Of a DNA stretch of 64,000 bases, positions 39,683 through 49,095 are shown in pieces. The DNA is from Nitrospira sp. (GTDB lineage Bacteria; Nitrospirota; Nitrospiria; Nitrospirales; Nitrospiraceae). Under the pieces are notes generated by a model that worked only from the letters and a program-made list of their open reading frames with translations, was not told where the DNA came from and made no database searches. Position 1 is the stretch's first letter; each line of letters opens with the position of its first letter. A program made the translations under genes and the position numbers. Location: contig SWDI01000002.1 in NCBI GenBank assembly GCA_005116955.1, positions 818,577-882,576 of the forward strand. The letters are read 5' to 3'.

Positions 39683-41521
39683 CTATGGGTTGGTGACTTG
39701 TAGCTGAATGCTCCCCGTGTCCGTCATCGCGGGATTGATCGTAATCGTATAGGTATCTGTTGTCGCCAAGGTGACAGGACTCAGGTTGAAGCTCGCCGCT
39801 GAGCTCGTCGCCCCAGCCTGCAAGACACCGCTTGGCGTATAGAGATTCACGGTCACGTTGCCGAGCTTATTGTTGGTAGCCTTGATCGTGACCTGTTGGT
39901 TCGCCGTGCCGGCAAACGTATAGCGGCCATTCTGGCCTGCTCGGCTGACCATAATCGTCCTGGAGGCGGCATTCACCTTCAGCGAGTCTGACACTTCCGT
40001 TGAGAGTGTCAACGTCATGTTGCCGGTGTAGGGCCCGCCTGGACGGACAAGGACGGTGTAGGGCCCTGTAACTGGCAAGGGATTTGGGACTTCGAGCGAT
40101 CCACCCGCCGTACCAACTGTGGTTGAGGCAAGCGTGGTTCCATCCTGCCCCAGAAGCGAAATGTTGCTCGACGTGAGCCCCACGGACGTGAGCCCCAGAC
40201 TGACCCATTGCCCGGCGTGCCCATTGAACGTGTACTGTGCGATCTTCCCTGGTTTATTGAGACTGACCGTCACCGGCGCTCCATCGAGCGCGATCGTGCC
40301 GGTGACCGGAGAAGACAGGGCCAGCGTCATGCTGCCGGTATGGTTGCTGACTGGATCCACCACAATCGTGTAGGTGCCCGTTTCAGGCAATGCCATGCTT
40401 GGATCGAGACTGCCGCCGCTGGGACCGATCGTTGTTGCCGCCAACTTGCTGCCGTCTGGTTTCAACATCGACAGGGTGCTCGAGGCAATCGAAACCCCCG
40501 TGAGCCCGAGATTCACCCACTGGCCCGCAGTTCCATTGAACGTATAGAGCGCGCGTTGGCCCGGCACGGTCACTGTCGGCGTCACCGCCACTTGGTCAGT
40601 CATGATGGTCCCGGTGAGATCTGGAGCATTGTAGAGCGCGAGCTTCACATTGCCCGTGTAACTCAGCTCCGGATCGATCAGGATGGCATAGGTTCCAGAG
40701 GTTGGAAGAACTTGAGCATCGAGCACAGCACCTGCATTGCCGAATGAGGTTGGCTGGCTTAATGGGCTTCCATCTGGCTTAAGAATAGCGACGTGCCCAC
40801 TCCGGATGGTCACATCACTCAACTGTAAGCTGACCGCTTGGCCGCCCGTTCCTGAGAAGGTATAACGAGCATTCTGGCCGCTACGGCTGATGGGAATCGA
40901 TATTGCCGAGCCCTGAGGAACGATTTCGCCCCCCAATTCGTTCGATACCGTGACCGTGACTTTCCCGGTGTACCCACTCATCGGATCGAGGAAGATCGTA
41001 TACGTGCCTGTCGCCGGCAATTCTTTGAGATCAATACTACTGCCATTGATCTCGCTGGACGAAATCCAGGCGGCCCCAGAATCACCGGTCAGCTGATAGG
41101 ATGAGGTAGCGGTTTGCACCTGCGTCAGTGAAGAGGGCTCCCGATACATGGTCGCATAATAGTGTCTTACCGCGGAAGGCTGAGTGGCCACCGCCGTACC
41201 ATCCGGTCCATAGACGAGGACTCTGAACTGTGTGAGGGTGACGCCACTGAAGCCGATATTGATCCGCTGGCCTGCCGTGCCATCAAAGGTCACCGAGCCT
41301 TTTTTACTTGGAGTCGAAATAGTCGCCGTAGTGGATTCTCCATTCACAGCGATGCGACCTTTGTACTCGATGTCCGCTGCCGCGACGCCGGACAGTGGAG
41401 CAGGATCTCCGGCGTAACTCCTCTCAGTAGCAGGACTGGAAATGATGCCCACTGACGCAAACAGAAACGTCGCTGTTGCCACTGGTATTCGGCACTTCAC
41501 CCACGGCCATAGGCTGTCCAT
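39683..41521 (-). CDS. Exported protein with five beta-domain repeats
   Basis: A 612-residue protein with a signal peptide (residues ~8-28). It is built of at least five copies of a ~100-residue beta domain. Each has a marker such as GSVTFDGTAGQRINIGFSGV, ARYTFSGTGGQAVSLQL, ALYTFNGTAGQWVNLGLTGV, AQYTFNGHAGQWVSLGLTSV or GRYTFAGTANQQVTI, and ends with 'TGTYTIVVDPVSNHTGSMTL'-type strands. This is the pattern of pre-peptidase C-terminal (PPC) domains, which usually sit beside a protease; no protease is present. AGGAGGGCG precedes the ATG at 41521. Probably a surface or periplasmic structural protein. Confidence 0.75.
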   Translation of the reverse strand: MDSLWPWVKCRIPVATATFLFASVGIISSPATERSYAGDPAPLSGVAAADIEYKGRIAVNGESTTATISTPSKKGSVTFDGTAGQRINIGFSGVTLTQFRVLVYGPDGTAVATQPSAVRHYYATMYREPSSLTQVQTATSSYQLTGDSGAAWISSSEINGSSIDLKELPATGTYTIFLDPMSGYTGKVTVTVSNELGGEIVPQGSAISIPISRSGQNARYTFSGTGGQAVSLQLSDVTIRSGHVAILKPDGSPLSQPTSFGNAGAVLDAQVLPTSGTYAILIDPELSYTGNVKLALYNAPDLTGTIMTDQVAVTPTVTVPGQRALYTFNGTAGQWVNLGLTGVSIASSTLSMLKPDGSKLAATTIGPSGGSLDPSMALPETGTYTIVVDPVSNHTGSMTLALSSPVTGTIALDGAPVTVSLNKPGKIAQYTFNGHAGQWVSLGLTSVGLTSSNISLLGQDGTTLASTTVGTAGGSLEVPNPLPVTGPYTVLVRPGGPYTGNMTLTLSTEVSDSLKVNAASRTIMVSRAGQNGRYTFAGTANQQVTIKATNNKLGNVTVNLYTPSGVLQAGATSSAASFNLSPVTLATTDTYTITINPAMTDTGSIQLQVTNP

Positions 41522-41883
41522 AGTCGCCCTCCTATTGATAAAAACCGACGGCTCTTGGTGGTATATCACCTCGTGTGAATTTGTATACAGATATGTAGGC
41601 TAACGCGCGGACTGTACCCTTTTTTGTGTCCGTGGCGCAATCCCCTCAGGCTCCTATTCAATGATTGTCTGTACCATCCCCCCTAAATGGGGGGATCAGA
41701 TTCATGGAGGTTCTGCACGTCATTTCCATCAGATGTAGAGGGAATATGTGGGGTTAGCCAAGCAAACAAGAACGAGTCCGGAATGGACAGCTATGCGCAT
41801 GCAATCAGACTGGGAGCAAAAAAAGAGGGTGGAGAGTTGCCTCCCCACCCTTCTCTTGTCACTCATCAGAAGCTTCTCAGCGA
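41522..41883. other. Gap between the repeat-protein and cytochrome genes
   Basis: About 360 bases. It holds the terminator of the cytochrome gene (41818-41860) and, closer to 41521, the promoter region of the repeat-protein gene. No other gene is supported. Confidence 0.4.
41818..41860 (-). terminator. Rho-independent terminator of the cytochrome c gene
   Basis: Stem AGAGGGTGGAGAG / CTCCCCACCCTTCT (one or two mismatches) with a TTGC loop; on the minus strand it is followed by seven T. It is 24 bases after the cytochrome stop. The loop and stem resemble the terminator at 39590. Confidence 0.85.
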
Positions 41884-42330
41884 CTACTCGCCCTTACAGA
41901 AACTCCGCTCATAGTTGATGACCGACCAGGCTTCTTCTTCCGTGATCGCAGCAGGGATCAAGGACACCATCCCTGTTCCGGGGCTGCCGTTCTTAATGAC
42001 CCAGAAGAGTTCACCATCTTTCCGCTTCTTATGGAACTTGCAGTTGGTGAAATCCCGAGGGCTTGGATTCAGGATCTTCCCAGCTTCACCCTGACCGTCC
42101 CCGAGCTTACCATGACAATTGAAGCATGTGCCCTTCCCCTCGTAAATCGCCTTGCCTTTGGCAAGACTCTCGGGAGTGGACGCGACCGGATTCTTCACGG
42201 CTTTGGCATCGGCCATCTGATCCGGCGGAACGCGAGGCTTCAACGGCTCTCTTTCTTCAGCCCCAACGACTGAGACCGAGAGAAACATCACTGCTGCTGC
42301 GATACCTAAAAACTTGGACAGATACCCCAT
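41884..42330 (-). CDS. Class I c-type cytochrome, monohaem
   Basis: A 148-residue protein with a signal peptide (to ~VVGA, residue 23) and one haem motif CFNCHG (~residues 68-73). A distal Met is likely in GTGMVSL near residue 121. The family phrase 'GKAIYEGKGTCFNCHGKLGDGQG' is typical of periplasmic cytochrome c. GGAGGA lies before the ATG at 42330. It is a single-gene unit with its own terminator and probably shuttles electrons between respiratory complexes. Confidence 0.9.
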   Translation of the reverse strand: MGYLSKFLGIAAAVMFLSVSVVGAEEREPLKPRVPPDQMADAKAVKNPVASTPESLAKGKAIYEGKGTCFNCHGKLGDGQGEAGKILNPSPRDFTNCKFHKKRKDGELFWVIKNGSPGTGMVSLIPAAITEEEAWSVINYERSFCKGE

Positions 42331-42726
42331 TACACGTCCTCCTTTGTGTTGGACCCACCGAGCTGGAGTGACACCCCAGACTGCCGACTCGTCTTCGTAA
42401 TTTTCAAAAGCCAGTTAAACGCCCGAACTATACCAATGCCCTTGAATTTCTGTCAAGAAAACATCCCCCTCTCTATCTCTCATCTTGCACTCATCCCGTC
42501 TCCTTCTGACCGAAGGAAGATCAAACCTCGTGCCAACATGAACTAAAAAAGAGACAAGAAAATGTCGGCACTTATGTGGCTCACCGTAGGCTCATTCCAG
42601 ATTTCCATGGATTTCGTGACACCTTTGCGCCTCACCCACTCCATCCACGCCTCATGGGCATCGGTAACAACACGAGCGTGCTTCACTGACTGGAAACAGA
42701 AATGACGAAAGAGGTGAGACGCAGGG
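42331..42726. other. Intergenic region between cytochrome c and rodZ
   Basis: About 395 bases without a supported gene. It includes the cytochrome promoter region and the downstream end of rodZ. No hairpin terminator for rodZ is evident. Confidence 0.4.
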
Positions 42727-43647
42727 CTACCGTTTTAATACGATGTCCCGCGCAACTTTGCCGCTTGGACCAAAGGGCTTTTGAGGTTTGCCGTTGAGTT
42801 CCGCCTTGACTCCCCCGGCGTTCCCAAGGGTCAAGATGAATTGGTCCTGCCCCTTCCAATGAGCTTTTTCGCCAGGCCGGAGCAACGACTCTTGAGGACT
42901 CCCGTTATCAATCTGCACAACGACCCAGCTCAACTCCGTCGCTTCCAAGTCTAATGCCAGCTGGCCGTCCACAACACTCTCCGCTGCGTTCAGCGCTATT
43001 CCAGCTAACGGGCCATCGCTTCCGGGAGAGGCCGTCAAAACCGTTTCCAGCTCTGATCTTGAGGCTGCGCTAGCAGATGTGCCAAGTTCCTGTCTCGGCA
43101 GGGTATCAATTGTTGTCTTTGGGCCTCCGGCAGGCATCTCGGTCGGTTTCGGAACCTCGGCCGGACGTTCGGGCTCACGGGCTGTTGAGGCCGGAATTTC
43201 TTTCGCCGATTGCGTCGTGCGTTTCGTCGCCGAACCTTGCTCAGCAGCCCCACGCCGAAAAACCGATGATTGCTCTCGGCTGAGGAGAAAAATCAGCGTC
43301 AGGACGGCGATACTGATCGCAATCGTCACGGCTTTCCGATTGGACTGGCGTTTCCGGTCTTCTTCAATCTGTCGCACCTTGAGCCGCTCACGCTCATCCT
43401 GTTTTTCGTAAAAAGATCCGGCAGATTGGATAAAGCGATGAATCGCATCTTCCTCATCCAAACCCAGCGATCTGGCGTAGGAACGGACAAACCCCTTCGC
43501 GAAGACTTGATCGGGCAACTTGGCGAAATTCCCGTCCTCGAGCGCCTTGACGAAATCCGTGCGAATACGGGTTTTCGAGGCCACCTCGTCAACCGTCAAC
43601 CCCTTCGTCTCTCGGACTTGCTTGAAAAATTCGCCAACCGACTCCAT
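42727..43647 (-). CDS. rodZ: RodZ-like cell-shape protein
   Basis: A 306-residue protein with the RodZ layout: cytoplasmic HTH_25 (residues ~1-75: 'FFKQVRETKGLTVDEVASKT' and FAKGFVRSYARSLGLDE), a basic linker, one transmembrane helix (~105-122), a Pro/Ser/Glu-rich spacer and a C-terminal DUF4115 beta domain (~210-305: 'ATELSWVVVQIDNG'). RodZ links MreB to the elongation machinery. The ATG at 43647 lies 7 bases after the TPR lipoprotein stop. It is the last gene of a long minus-strand unit. Confidence 0.88.
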   Translation of the reverse strand: MESVGEFFKQVRETKGLTVDEVASKTRIRTDFVKALEDGNFAKLPDQVFAKGFVRSYARSLGLDEEDAIHRFIQSAGSFYEKQDERERLKVRQIEEDRKRQSNRKAVTIAISIAVLTLIFLLSREQSSVFRRGAAEQGSATKRTTQSAKEIPASTAREPERPAEVPKPTEMPAGGPKTTIDTLPRQELGTSASAASRSELETVLTASPGSDGPLAGIALNAAESVVDGQLALDLEATELSWVVVQIDNGSPQESLLRPGEKAHWKGQDQFILTLGNAGGVKAELNGKPQKPFGPSGKVARDIVLKR

Positions 43648-43654
43648 AAGTCTC

Positions 43655-44338
43655 CTACTTCACTCGCGTCAAGAGGTCCGCTGCCGCCACCGCCAGCTCT
43701 CCACCACTCTTATCTAAGGTTGCTACTTTCTTGAGAATGTCACGGGCTCTGGTCATATAGCCCATTTTGTAGTACACCCGACCGAGCTCAAGGTGAGTCA
43801 TCGCAGGCGGGACACTTGGAGGACTCGCTGATACGGCATCTTCCAACGCCTCCATCGAGCCCTGAAGATCGCCCTGGTGAGCCAGCGCGCGGCCGAGATG
43901 AAACCGAGCGAGGTCCGGTGTCGGATAGAGAGGATTGGCCAGCGCCTGCCGATAGGATTGGATCGCCTCGTCCCACCGATCCTGATTGGCCAACACTTGC
44001 CCCAGATACGTCTGCGCTTCGGAGTAGGTTTCATCGACCTTGATCGCCGCCCGGAATTGCTCTTCTGCGTAGGACAACTTGCCTTGCAGCGCGTACACGT
44101 GTCCCAGGGCGTACCGCGCCTCCTTATTGGACGGATTCAACTGGACGGACTTCTGAAACGAGACGAAGGCCTGTTGACGATCTCCCGGGAGGCTGGCAAC
44201 ACCCTCTTGATAATGCCCTTGCGATTTTTGCATCAGGTCTTTGTCGGTCGCGCAGCCACCCAACAGACTGAGGAGTCCTACACAGACCAGCAAGCGATAC
44301 GCTCGCTGCCGACCGAAGATCCAATTGCCTCTGATCAT
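43655..44338 (-). CDS. TPR-repeat lipoprotein
   Basis: A 227-residue protein with a lipobox (LLGGC, residues ~25-29) and five to six tetratricopeptide units covering ~40-220 (for example 'ARYALGHVYALQGKLSYAEE', 'AQTYLGQVLANQDRWDEAI'). It resembles PilF/NlpI-type outer-membrane lipoproteins that act as assembly scaffolds. GAGGAT precedes the ATG. It overlaps the kinase gene by 4 bases and precedes rodZ by 7. Confidence 0.8.
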   Translation of the reverse strand: MIRGNWIFGRQRAYRLLVCVGLLSLLGGCATDKDLMQKSQGHYQEGVASLPGDRQQAFVSFQKSVQLNPSNKEARYALGHVYALQGKLSYAEEQFRAAIKVDETYSEAQTYLGQVLANQDRWDEAIQSYRQALANPLYPTPDLARFHLGRALAHQGDLQGSMEALEDAVSASPPSVPPAMTHLELGRVYYKMGYMTRARDILKKVATLDKSGGELAVAAADLLTRVK

Positions 44339-45249
44339 CGAACATCCTCAAAATGCGTGAGCCGCTTAAACTCGGCGAACCGGGCCTGAATCTCTTTGTA
44401 ATCCAGGATTCGTAATCGGTCAAGACTAAAGGATTCTACGGTAAATGACGCCATCACGCTCCCAAAGATAATGGCTTGTCGCATGGCCTCCGGAGACCGG
44501 TTTCCGGTCGCCGCCAAGTAGCCCAAAAATCCACCGGCAAAGGTATCTCCGGCGCCGGTCGGATCCTGTACGTCTTCGAGCGGGAAAGCCGGCGCACCGA
44601 AAATCTGTTGGTCATTGAACATCAGCACGCCATACTCGCCCCGCTTGACGATGAGATGCTTAGGCCCTCGGGAAAGCACGAGCTTCGCCACTTTCATCAG
44701 ATTGGAATCCTGGCCCAATGCGCGCGCCTCACCGTCGTTGATGATCAGCACATCCACCTTCTCCAACACCTTCCAGAGCGCATCGCGCTGGCCGTTGATC
44801 CAGAAATTCATGGTATCGCAGGCTACCAACGCAGGACGTTTCACTTTATGCAACACGTCGAGTTGAAGCTCCGGGTGGATATTCCCCAGGAACAGCACGT
44901 CCGGCGAGAGATAGGCTTCAGGAATCTGAGGACGAAACGTTTCGAACACGTTGAGTTGCGTGTCCAAGGTATGAGCTTCGTTCAGCTGATGCGTGTATTC
45001 CCCCTTCCAACGAAAGGTGGCCCCGGGGCGCCGTTCAAGACCCGTGAGATCAATCCCACGGCTTTTCAAAAACGCGATATGCTGTTGGGGGAAATCCTCT
45101 CCGACGACAGCAATGAGCGCGACGGACGTGAAGAAGCTGGCCGCCGTCGAGAAATAGGTGGCTGACCCCCCAAGAATCTCGGTTCCTTCGCCGAACGGTG
45201 TTTTGACCGTATCGAGCGCGACTGATCCCACAACTAACAGCTTCCCCAT
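44335..45249 (-). CDS. PfkB-family carbohydrate/nucleoside kinase
   Basis: A 304-residue ribokinase-fold enzyme. Substrate-side Gly pair in EILGGSATYFS (residues ~25-35) and the ATP/anion-hole motif DPTGAGDTFAGGF (~233-245). The phosphoacceptor is probably a sugar or nucleoside. It follows mtnP by 2 bases, so a substrate from purine or methylthioadenosine salvage (adenosine, inosine) is likely by context, not by sequence. Confidence 0.85.
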   Translation of the reverse strand: MGKLLVVGSVALDTVKTPFGEGTEILGGSATYFSTAASFFTSVALIAVVGEDFPQQHIAFLKSRGIDLTGLERRPGATFRWKGEYTHQLNEAHTLDTQLNVFETFRPQIPEAYLSPDVLFLGNIHPELQLDVLHKVKRPALVACDTMNFWINGQRDALWKVLEKVDVLIINDGEARALGQDSNLMKVAKLVLSRGPKHLIVKRGEYGVLMFNDQQIFGAPAFPLEDVQDPTGAGDTFAGGFLGYLAATGNRSPEAMRQAIIFGSVMASFTVESFSLDRLRILDYKEIQARFAEFKRLTHFEDVR

Positions 45250-45251
45250 GA

Positions 45252-46151
45252 CTAACGAACTCCTTTCTTAGGCAACAAAGCACGGCCAATGAGCAGGGAG
45301 AGTTTCTTCCGGGCAGCTGAAGAAATTCGATTGGGCGCCGTCAGAATGGCATTATCCAATGCCCGATGACAAGGGCACTCGATAGGGTTGGTGAATGCGG
45401 GCATCACCGCGCGCAGGATCTGTTTGGCCAAAGCGACGTTCCGATGGAGCGTCCCCAATACCGCCTCCACGGTGACCGCCTCTTCTGTCTCATGCCAACA
45501 GTCATAATCGGTCACCAGCGCCAAGGTCGCGTAACAGAGCTCCGCCTCACGGGCCAATTTCGCTTCCGGCATATTGGTCATCCCGATTACATCGACGCCC
45601 CATTGCCGATAGAGACGTGATTCGGCTTTTGTTGAAAACTGCGGACCTTCCATGCAGACATAGGTCCCACCGCGATGCAGATTGGCGCCAACCTGTTCTC
45701 CAGCTGTCAGAAGAGCCTGTCTCAACTCGGCACACATCGGCTCACCGAACGCAACATGTGCCACGATTCCGTTGTCAAAGAATGTCGAGACACGCCGTTT
45801 GGTCAGATCGATAAACTGGTCTGGGACAGCGACGTCGCCCGGCTGAATCGATTCCTTCATGCTACCGACCGCGCTGACCGAAATCACATGGGACACCCCC
45901 AGAGACTTGAGCGCGAAAATGTTCGCACGGTAGTTGATCTCGCTCGGATTCAACACATGGCCGCGCCCATGCCGTGAAAGAAAGGCGACTCGAATCCCTT
46001 CAAGTGACCCCACAGTAATCGCATCGGACGGTGCTCCGAAAGGCGTACGAACTCGGACTGACCGAGCGGAGGTGAGCCCTTCAATGTCATAGAGTCCGCT
46101 ACCTCCAATCACCCCGACGGTCACCCGCTTATCCTGTCTTTTTGTCTTCAT
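45252..46151 (-). CDS. mtnP: 5'-methylthioadenosine phosphorylase
   Basis: A 299-residue PNP-family enzyme: GVIGGSGLYDIEGL at the N-terminus, FLSRHGRGHVLNPSEINYRA for phosphate binding, 'YVCMEGPQFSTKAESRLYRQ', and VIGMTNMPEAKLAREAEL at the purine site. It cleaves methylthioadenosine to adenine and methylthioribose-1-phosphate in methionine salvage. AAAAGGAT precedes the ATG at 46151; the frame to 46190 overlaps miaA and is not used. Confidence 0.92.
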   Translation of the reverse strand: MKTKRQDKRVTVGVIGGSGLYDIEGLTSARSVRVRTPFGAPSDAITVGSLEGIRVAFLSRHGRGHVLNPSEINYRANIFALKSLGVSHVISVSAVGSMKESIQPGDVAVPDQFIDLTKRRVSTFFDNGIVAHVAFGEPMCAELRQALLTAGEQVGANLHRGGTYVCMEGPQFSTKAESRLYRQWGVDVIGMTNMPEAKLAREAELCYATLALVTDYDCWHETEEAVTVEAVLGTLHRNVALAKQILRAVMPAFTNPIECPCHRALDNAILTAPNRISSAARKKLSLLIGRALLPKKGVR

Positions 46152-46164
46152 ACAGATCCTTTTA

Positions 46165-47166
46165 CTAAGAGGCTGGCGGCACTGCAGCAAGCAGTTTCTG
46201 TTGTCCCAGTGTGCACATAAATTGCTCGATACGTGCGATCACTCGTTCCGCCGTCCGCTCACAGGGTTCATTGTCCTCGATCAACAGCCACACAACTCCC
46301 ACTTCGCTTCGAAACCACGTCATCTGCCGTTTCGCAAAACGTCTCGTGTCGCGCTTGAACCGACGCACCATTTCAGCGTAATCGCACTCATTCGCCAAAT
46401 AGGCTCCGATCTGGCGATAGCCAAGACCTTTCATCGAACCGAGCTCGCGCCCATATCCCCGATCAAGCAATGCTCGAGTCTCATCTACCATTCCATGAGT
46501 CAACTGCCAATCGATTCGTTCCTCAATCCTTCGATACAGGGTCTCTTTCCTTCGCTCAAGGCCGATCAGAAGAGCGGAAAACGGAGCCTCCTGAAACCTG
46601 TGTTCGGCCTGCACGGTCGACAGGGGACGGCCCGATAGCCGATAGACTTCTATCGCCCGCATGACCTTGGATTCATCGTTCGGGTGTAATCGTGCTGCCC
46701 TTTCGGGATCAATGCGCATCAGCTCTGCATAGAGACCGTCTCGCCCCCGTTCGTCTCTCAATTTCTTGAGATCTCCCCTTACCTGAAGATCGGCCTGGGG
46801 CGCTGGACATAACCCCCGCACCAAGGTTCGGAGATACAGCCCCGTTCCACCCACAACGAAGGGCAACCGCCCCGCACTGTATAAACGTTCGATTTCCACC
46901 AACGCAACCCGCCGATACCAACCGGCGTTGAACGTTTCGCTGGGGTCGACCACATCAATCAGTCGATGCGGCACATCCCGACGCTCCTCCGCAGTCGGTT
47001 TATCCGTTCCGATGTCCATCCCTCGATACACCTGACGAGAGTCTGCCGTCAGTATCTCGGTACTGAAATGTTTGGCCACCAACAATGCCGCCCGACTCTT
47101 TCCGACGGCTGTCGGCCCGAGGAGCACAACCAAGGGACGGTGGTGGCGCACACCTTCTGATAGCAT
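46165..47166 (-). CDS. miaA: tRNA dimethylallyltransferase MiaA
   Basis: A 333-residue enzyme that prenylates A37 of tRNAs reading UNN codons. Walker A LLGPTAVGKS, 'EILTADSRQVYRGMDIGTDK', the LIDVVDP loop, 'FVVGGTGLYLRTLVRGL', and the C-terminal 'KRDTRRFAKRQMTWFR'. ATG 47166 is used; an in-frame GTG at 47172 is as likely. It lies 92 bases after mutL, the usual mutL-miaA order. Confidence 0.93.
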   Translation of the reverse strand: MLSEGVRHHRPLVVLLGPTAVGKSRAALLVAKHFSTEILTADSRQVYRGMDIGTDKPTAEERRDVPHRLIDVVDPSETFNAGWYRRVALVEIERLYSAGRLPFVVGGTGLYLRTLVRGLCPAPQADLQVRGDLKKLRDERGRDGLYAELMRIDPERAARLHPNDESKVMRAIEVYRLSGRPLSTVQAEHRFQEAPFSALLIGLERRKETLYRRIEERIDWQLTHGMVDETRALLDRGYGRELGSMKGLGYRQIGAYLANECDYAEMVRRFKRDTRRFAKRQMTWFRSEVGVVWLLIEDNEPCERTAERVIARIEQFMCTLGQQKLLAAVPPAS

Positions 47167-47258
47167 GTTCACGTCAGCGCTGCCAAAACAGAGTTGTCAT
47201 ATGCACCACAGCACCGCGCGCTCGACCAATGTCGGTCGCCGCTTCCGCGCAACACGGC

Positions 47259-49031
47259 CTACCAGCCGGCTCGTCCAAACATTTTTTCGAGGTCTGTGAT
47301 GCTGAGTCGGAAGGACGTTCTCCGCCCGTGCGGGCAGGTCGTGATCTCCCCTTCAGTACGCCAGTCCTCAATCAGAACCTTGATTTCTTCCGATTTCATC
47401 GAGCGCCCGGCCCGAACCGCGCCGTGGCACGCCAACGATGCCAGGACTGATCGCACTCGTGCCTCCAGACTGGGAGCACTGTCCCATTGCGTGAGGTCAT
47501 CCAAAAGATCCTGCAGAAACGTTGTCGGATCGATCTTGCCGAGACCGACGGGAATTGCCCTGATCAAGACAGTTGAGGAACCAAAAGGTTCAATGTCCAC
47601 TCCCAACCGCTCCAGGTCATGTTGGTAACGCTGAAGCACCACCGTTTGCAGTGGCGGCAGTTCGACCGGATCAGGGATCAGTAAAGGCTGGGCCTGAATA
47701 CCACGGGTCGTCCACGCGCGATAGAGTCGCTCAAACAGAACCCGTTCATGAGCCGTGTGTTGATCAATCACCGTCAGGTCACCGCCGACTTGAGCGACCA
47801 GGAACGTCCGATTGATTTGCCCCAGCACAGTCACCTCAGCTGAGGGCACCCGCACGTAAGGCTCCGCCGCTTCACTCACCAACGGCAATTGGGTTTCCTG
47901 GCCGGGCGACAGAGTTGCCGATGCCGCGTCAACGGATTCGGCTACAGGGAGAGTTGTCACGATGGAGCCCAAGATCCGTCGGACGGAGGACTCTACGAGC
48001 GGAGTTTTCCCAAGCCCATCGGTCCTTCCGCCGCTCAAGGCTTGACGGACCGCTCGGCGTACGAGTTGGTGAATCATCTCGCTATCAGAAAATCTTACTT
48101 CACGTTTAGTTGGATGGACATTGACATCGAGGCGATCCGGGTCGATGTCCAGAAACAGCACAAATCGCGGGTGACTCCCCTTGGCGAGAAATGCCCCATA
48201 CCCTTCCCCAACGGCATGAGACACCGCCACGTTGCGCACAGAACGACGGTTTACAAACAACTCTTGCGGGATGCGAGCAGGCTTTGCATGGACCGCATCC
48301 ACAATGTACCCGCTGAGTTGGGCCCCAGGGACCGAAGCCTTGATCCGGAGACTGTGATCGAGAAAAGTGCGCCGATAGACCTGGGCGATCCGATCGTCAT
48401 CTGACGAAGCGGACGGGTAGTTGAGGATCTCCTCGGCATTGTGCGTCAAGCGGAAATGAATGGACGGCCAGGCGAGCGATATCTGCTGGACAACCCGACT
48501 GATATGCGAGAACTCCGTGATGGTCGACTTCAGAAACTTCTTCCGAGCCGGCTGATTGTGGAACAGCTCTGCGACTTCGATGCGTGTTCCCCGGACCGGA
48601 GGAGCGTCGGCGATCCTCCCGATCGCTCCCCCAACAACTTCCAACTCAGTCCCCATTTCGGCGAAACGAGTCGCCGTCATCAGCCGAACATGGGCCACTG
48701 CGGCAATGCTTGGCAGCGCTTCGCCTCGAAACCCCATTGTTCGAATGGACCAGAGATCGCGGTCGGATCGGAGCTTGCTCGTGGCATGCCGCTGAAACGC
48801 AAGCGGGGCGTCTTCCTGAGTCATACCCTCCCCGTCATCGGTCACCCGAATCAAGGAGAGTCCTCCGTCCTTCACGTCGATCGTGATGGACCGACTTCCC
48901 GCATCGACGCTGTTTTCGAGGAGCTCCTTGACAACCGCCGCCGGACGTTCAACCACCTCTCCTGCGGCAATGCGACCAATGACCTCTTCTGGAAGAATAC
49001 AGATCCGACCACTGCCGTCGGTTTTCAGCAC
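47259..49031 (-). CDS. mutL: DNA mismatch repair protein MutL
   Basis: A 590-residue GHKL ATPase. 'RIAAGEVVERPAAVVKELLE', NSVDAGS, GFRGEALPSI and the C-terminal 'SLACHGAVRAGRSM' are diagnostic. The endonuclease motif is present with one change (DQHTAHERVLFE for DQHA-x2-E-x4-E), and CPHGRRT near the end is the CPHGRP-type zinc motif, so it should nick DNA. The GTG at 49031 has GAGGAG 9 bases upstream and starts just before the conserved N-terminus; the frame to 49160 overlaps cpoB. No mutS is in the window. Confidence 0.93.
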   Translation of the reverse strand: MLKTDGSGRICILPEEVIGRIAAGEVVERPAAVVKELLENSVDAGSRSITIDVKDGGLSLIRVTDDGEGMTQEDAPLAFQRHATSKLRSDRDLWSIRTMGFRGEALPSIAAVAHVRLMTATRFAEMGTELEVVGGAIGRIADAPPVRGTRIEVAELFHNQPARKKFLKSTITEFSHISRVVQQISLAWPSIHFRLTHNAEEILNYPSASSDDDRIAQVYRRTFLDHSLRIKASVPGAQLSGYIVDAVHAKPARIPQELFVNRRSVRNVAVSHAVGEGYGAFLAKGSHPRFVLFLDIDPDRLDVNVHPTKREVRFSDSEMIHQLVRRAVRQALSGGRTDGLGKTPLVESSVRRILGSIVTTLPVAESVDAASATLSPGQETQLPLVSEAAEPYVRVPSAEVTVLGQINRTFLVAQVGGDLTVIDQHTAHERVLFERLYRAWTTRGIQAQPLLIPDPVELPPLQTVVLQRYQHDLERLGVDIEPFGSSTVLIRAIPVGLGKIDPTTFLQDLLDDLTQWDSAPSLEARVRSVLASLACHGAVRAGRSMKSEEIKVLIEDWRTEGEITTCPHGRRTSFRLSITDLEKMFGRAGW

Positions 49032-49095
49032 GACACGATGCTCCTCATGAGTAAGCGGGCGGTGATGAGGCGGGGACGTCGCGTCACGTCGACAA

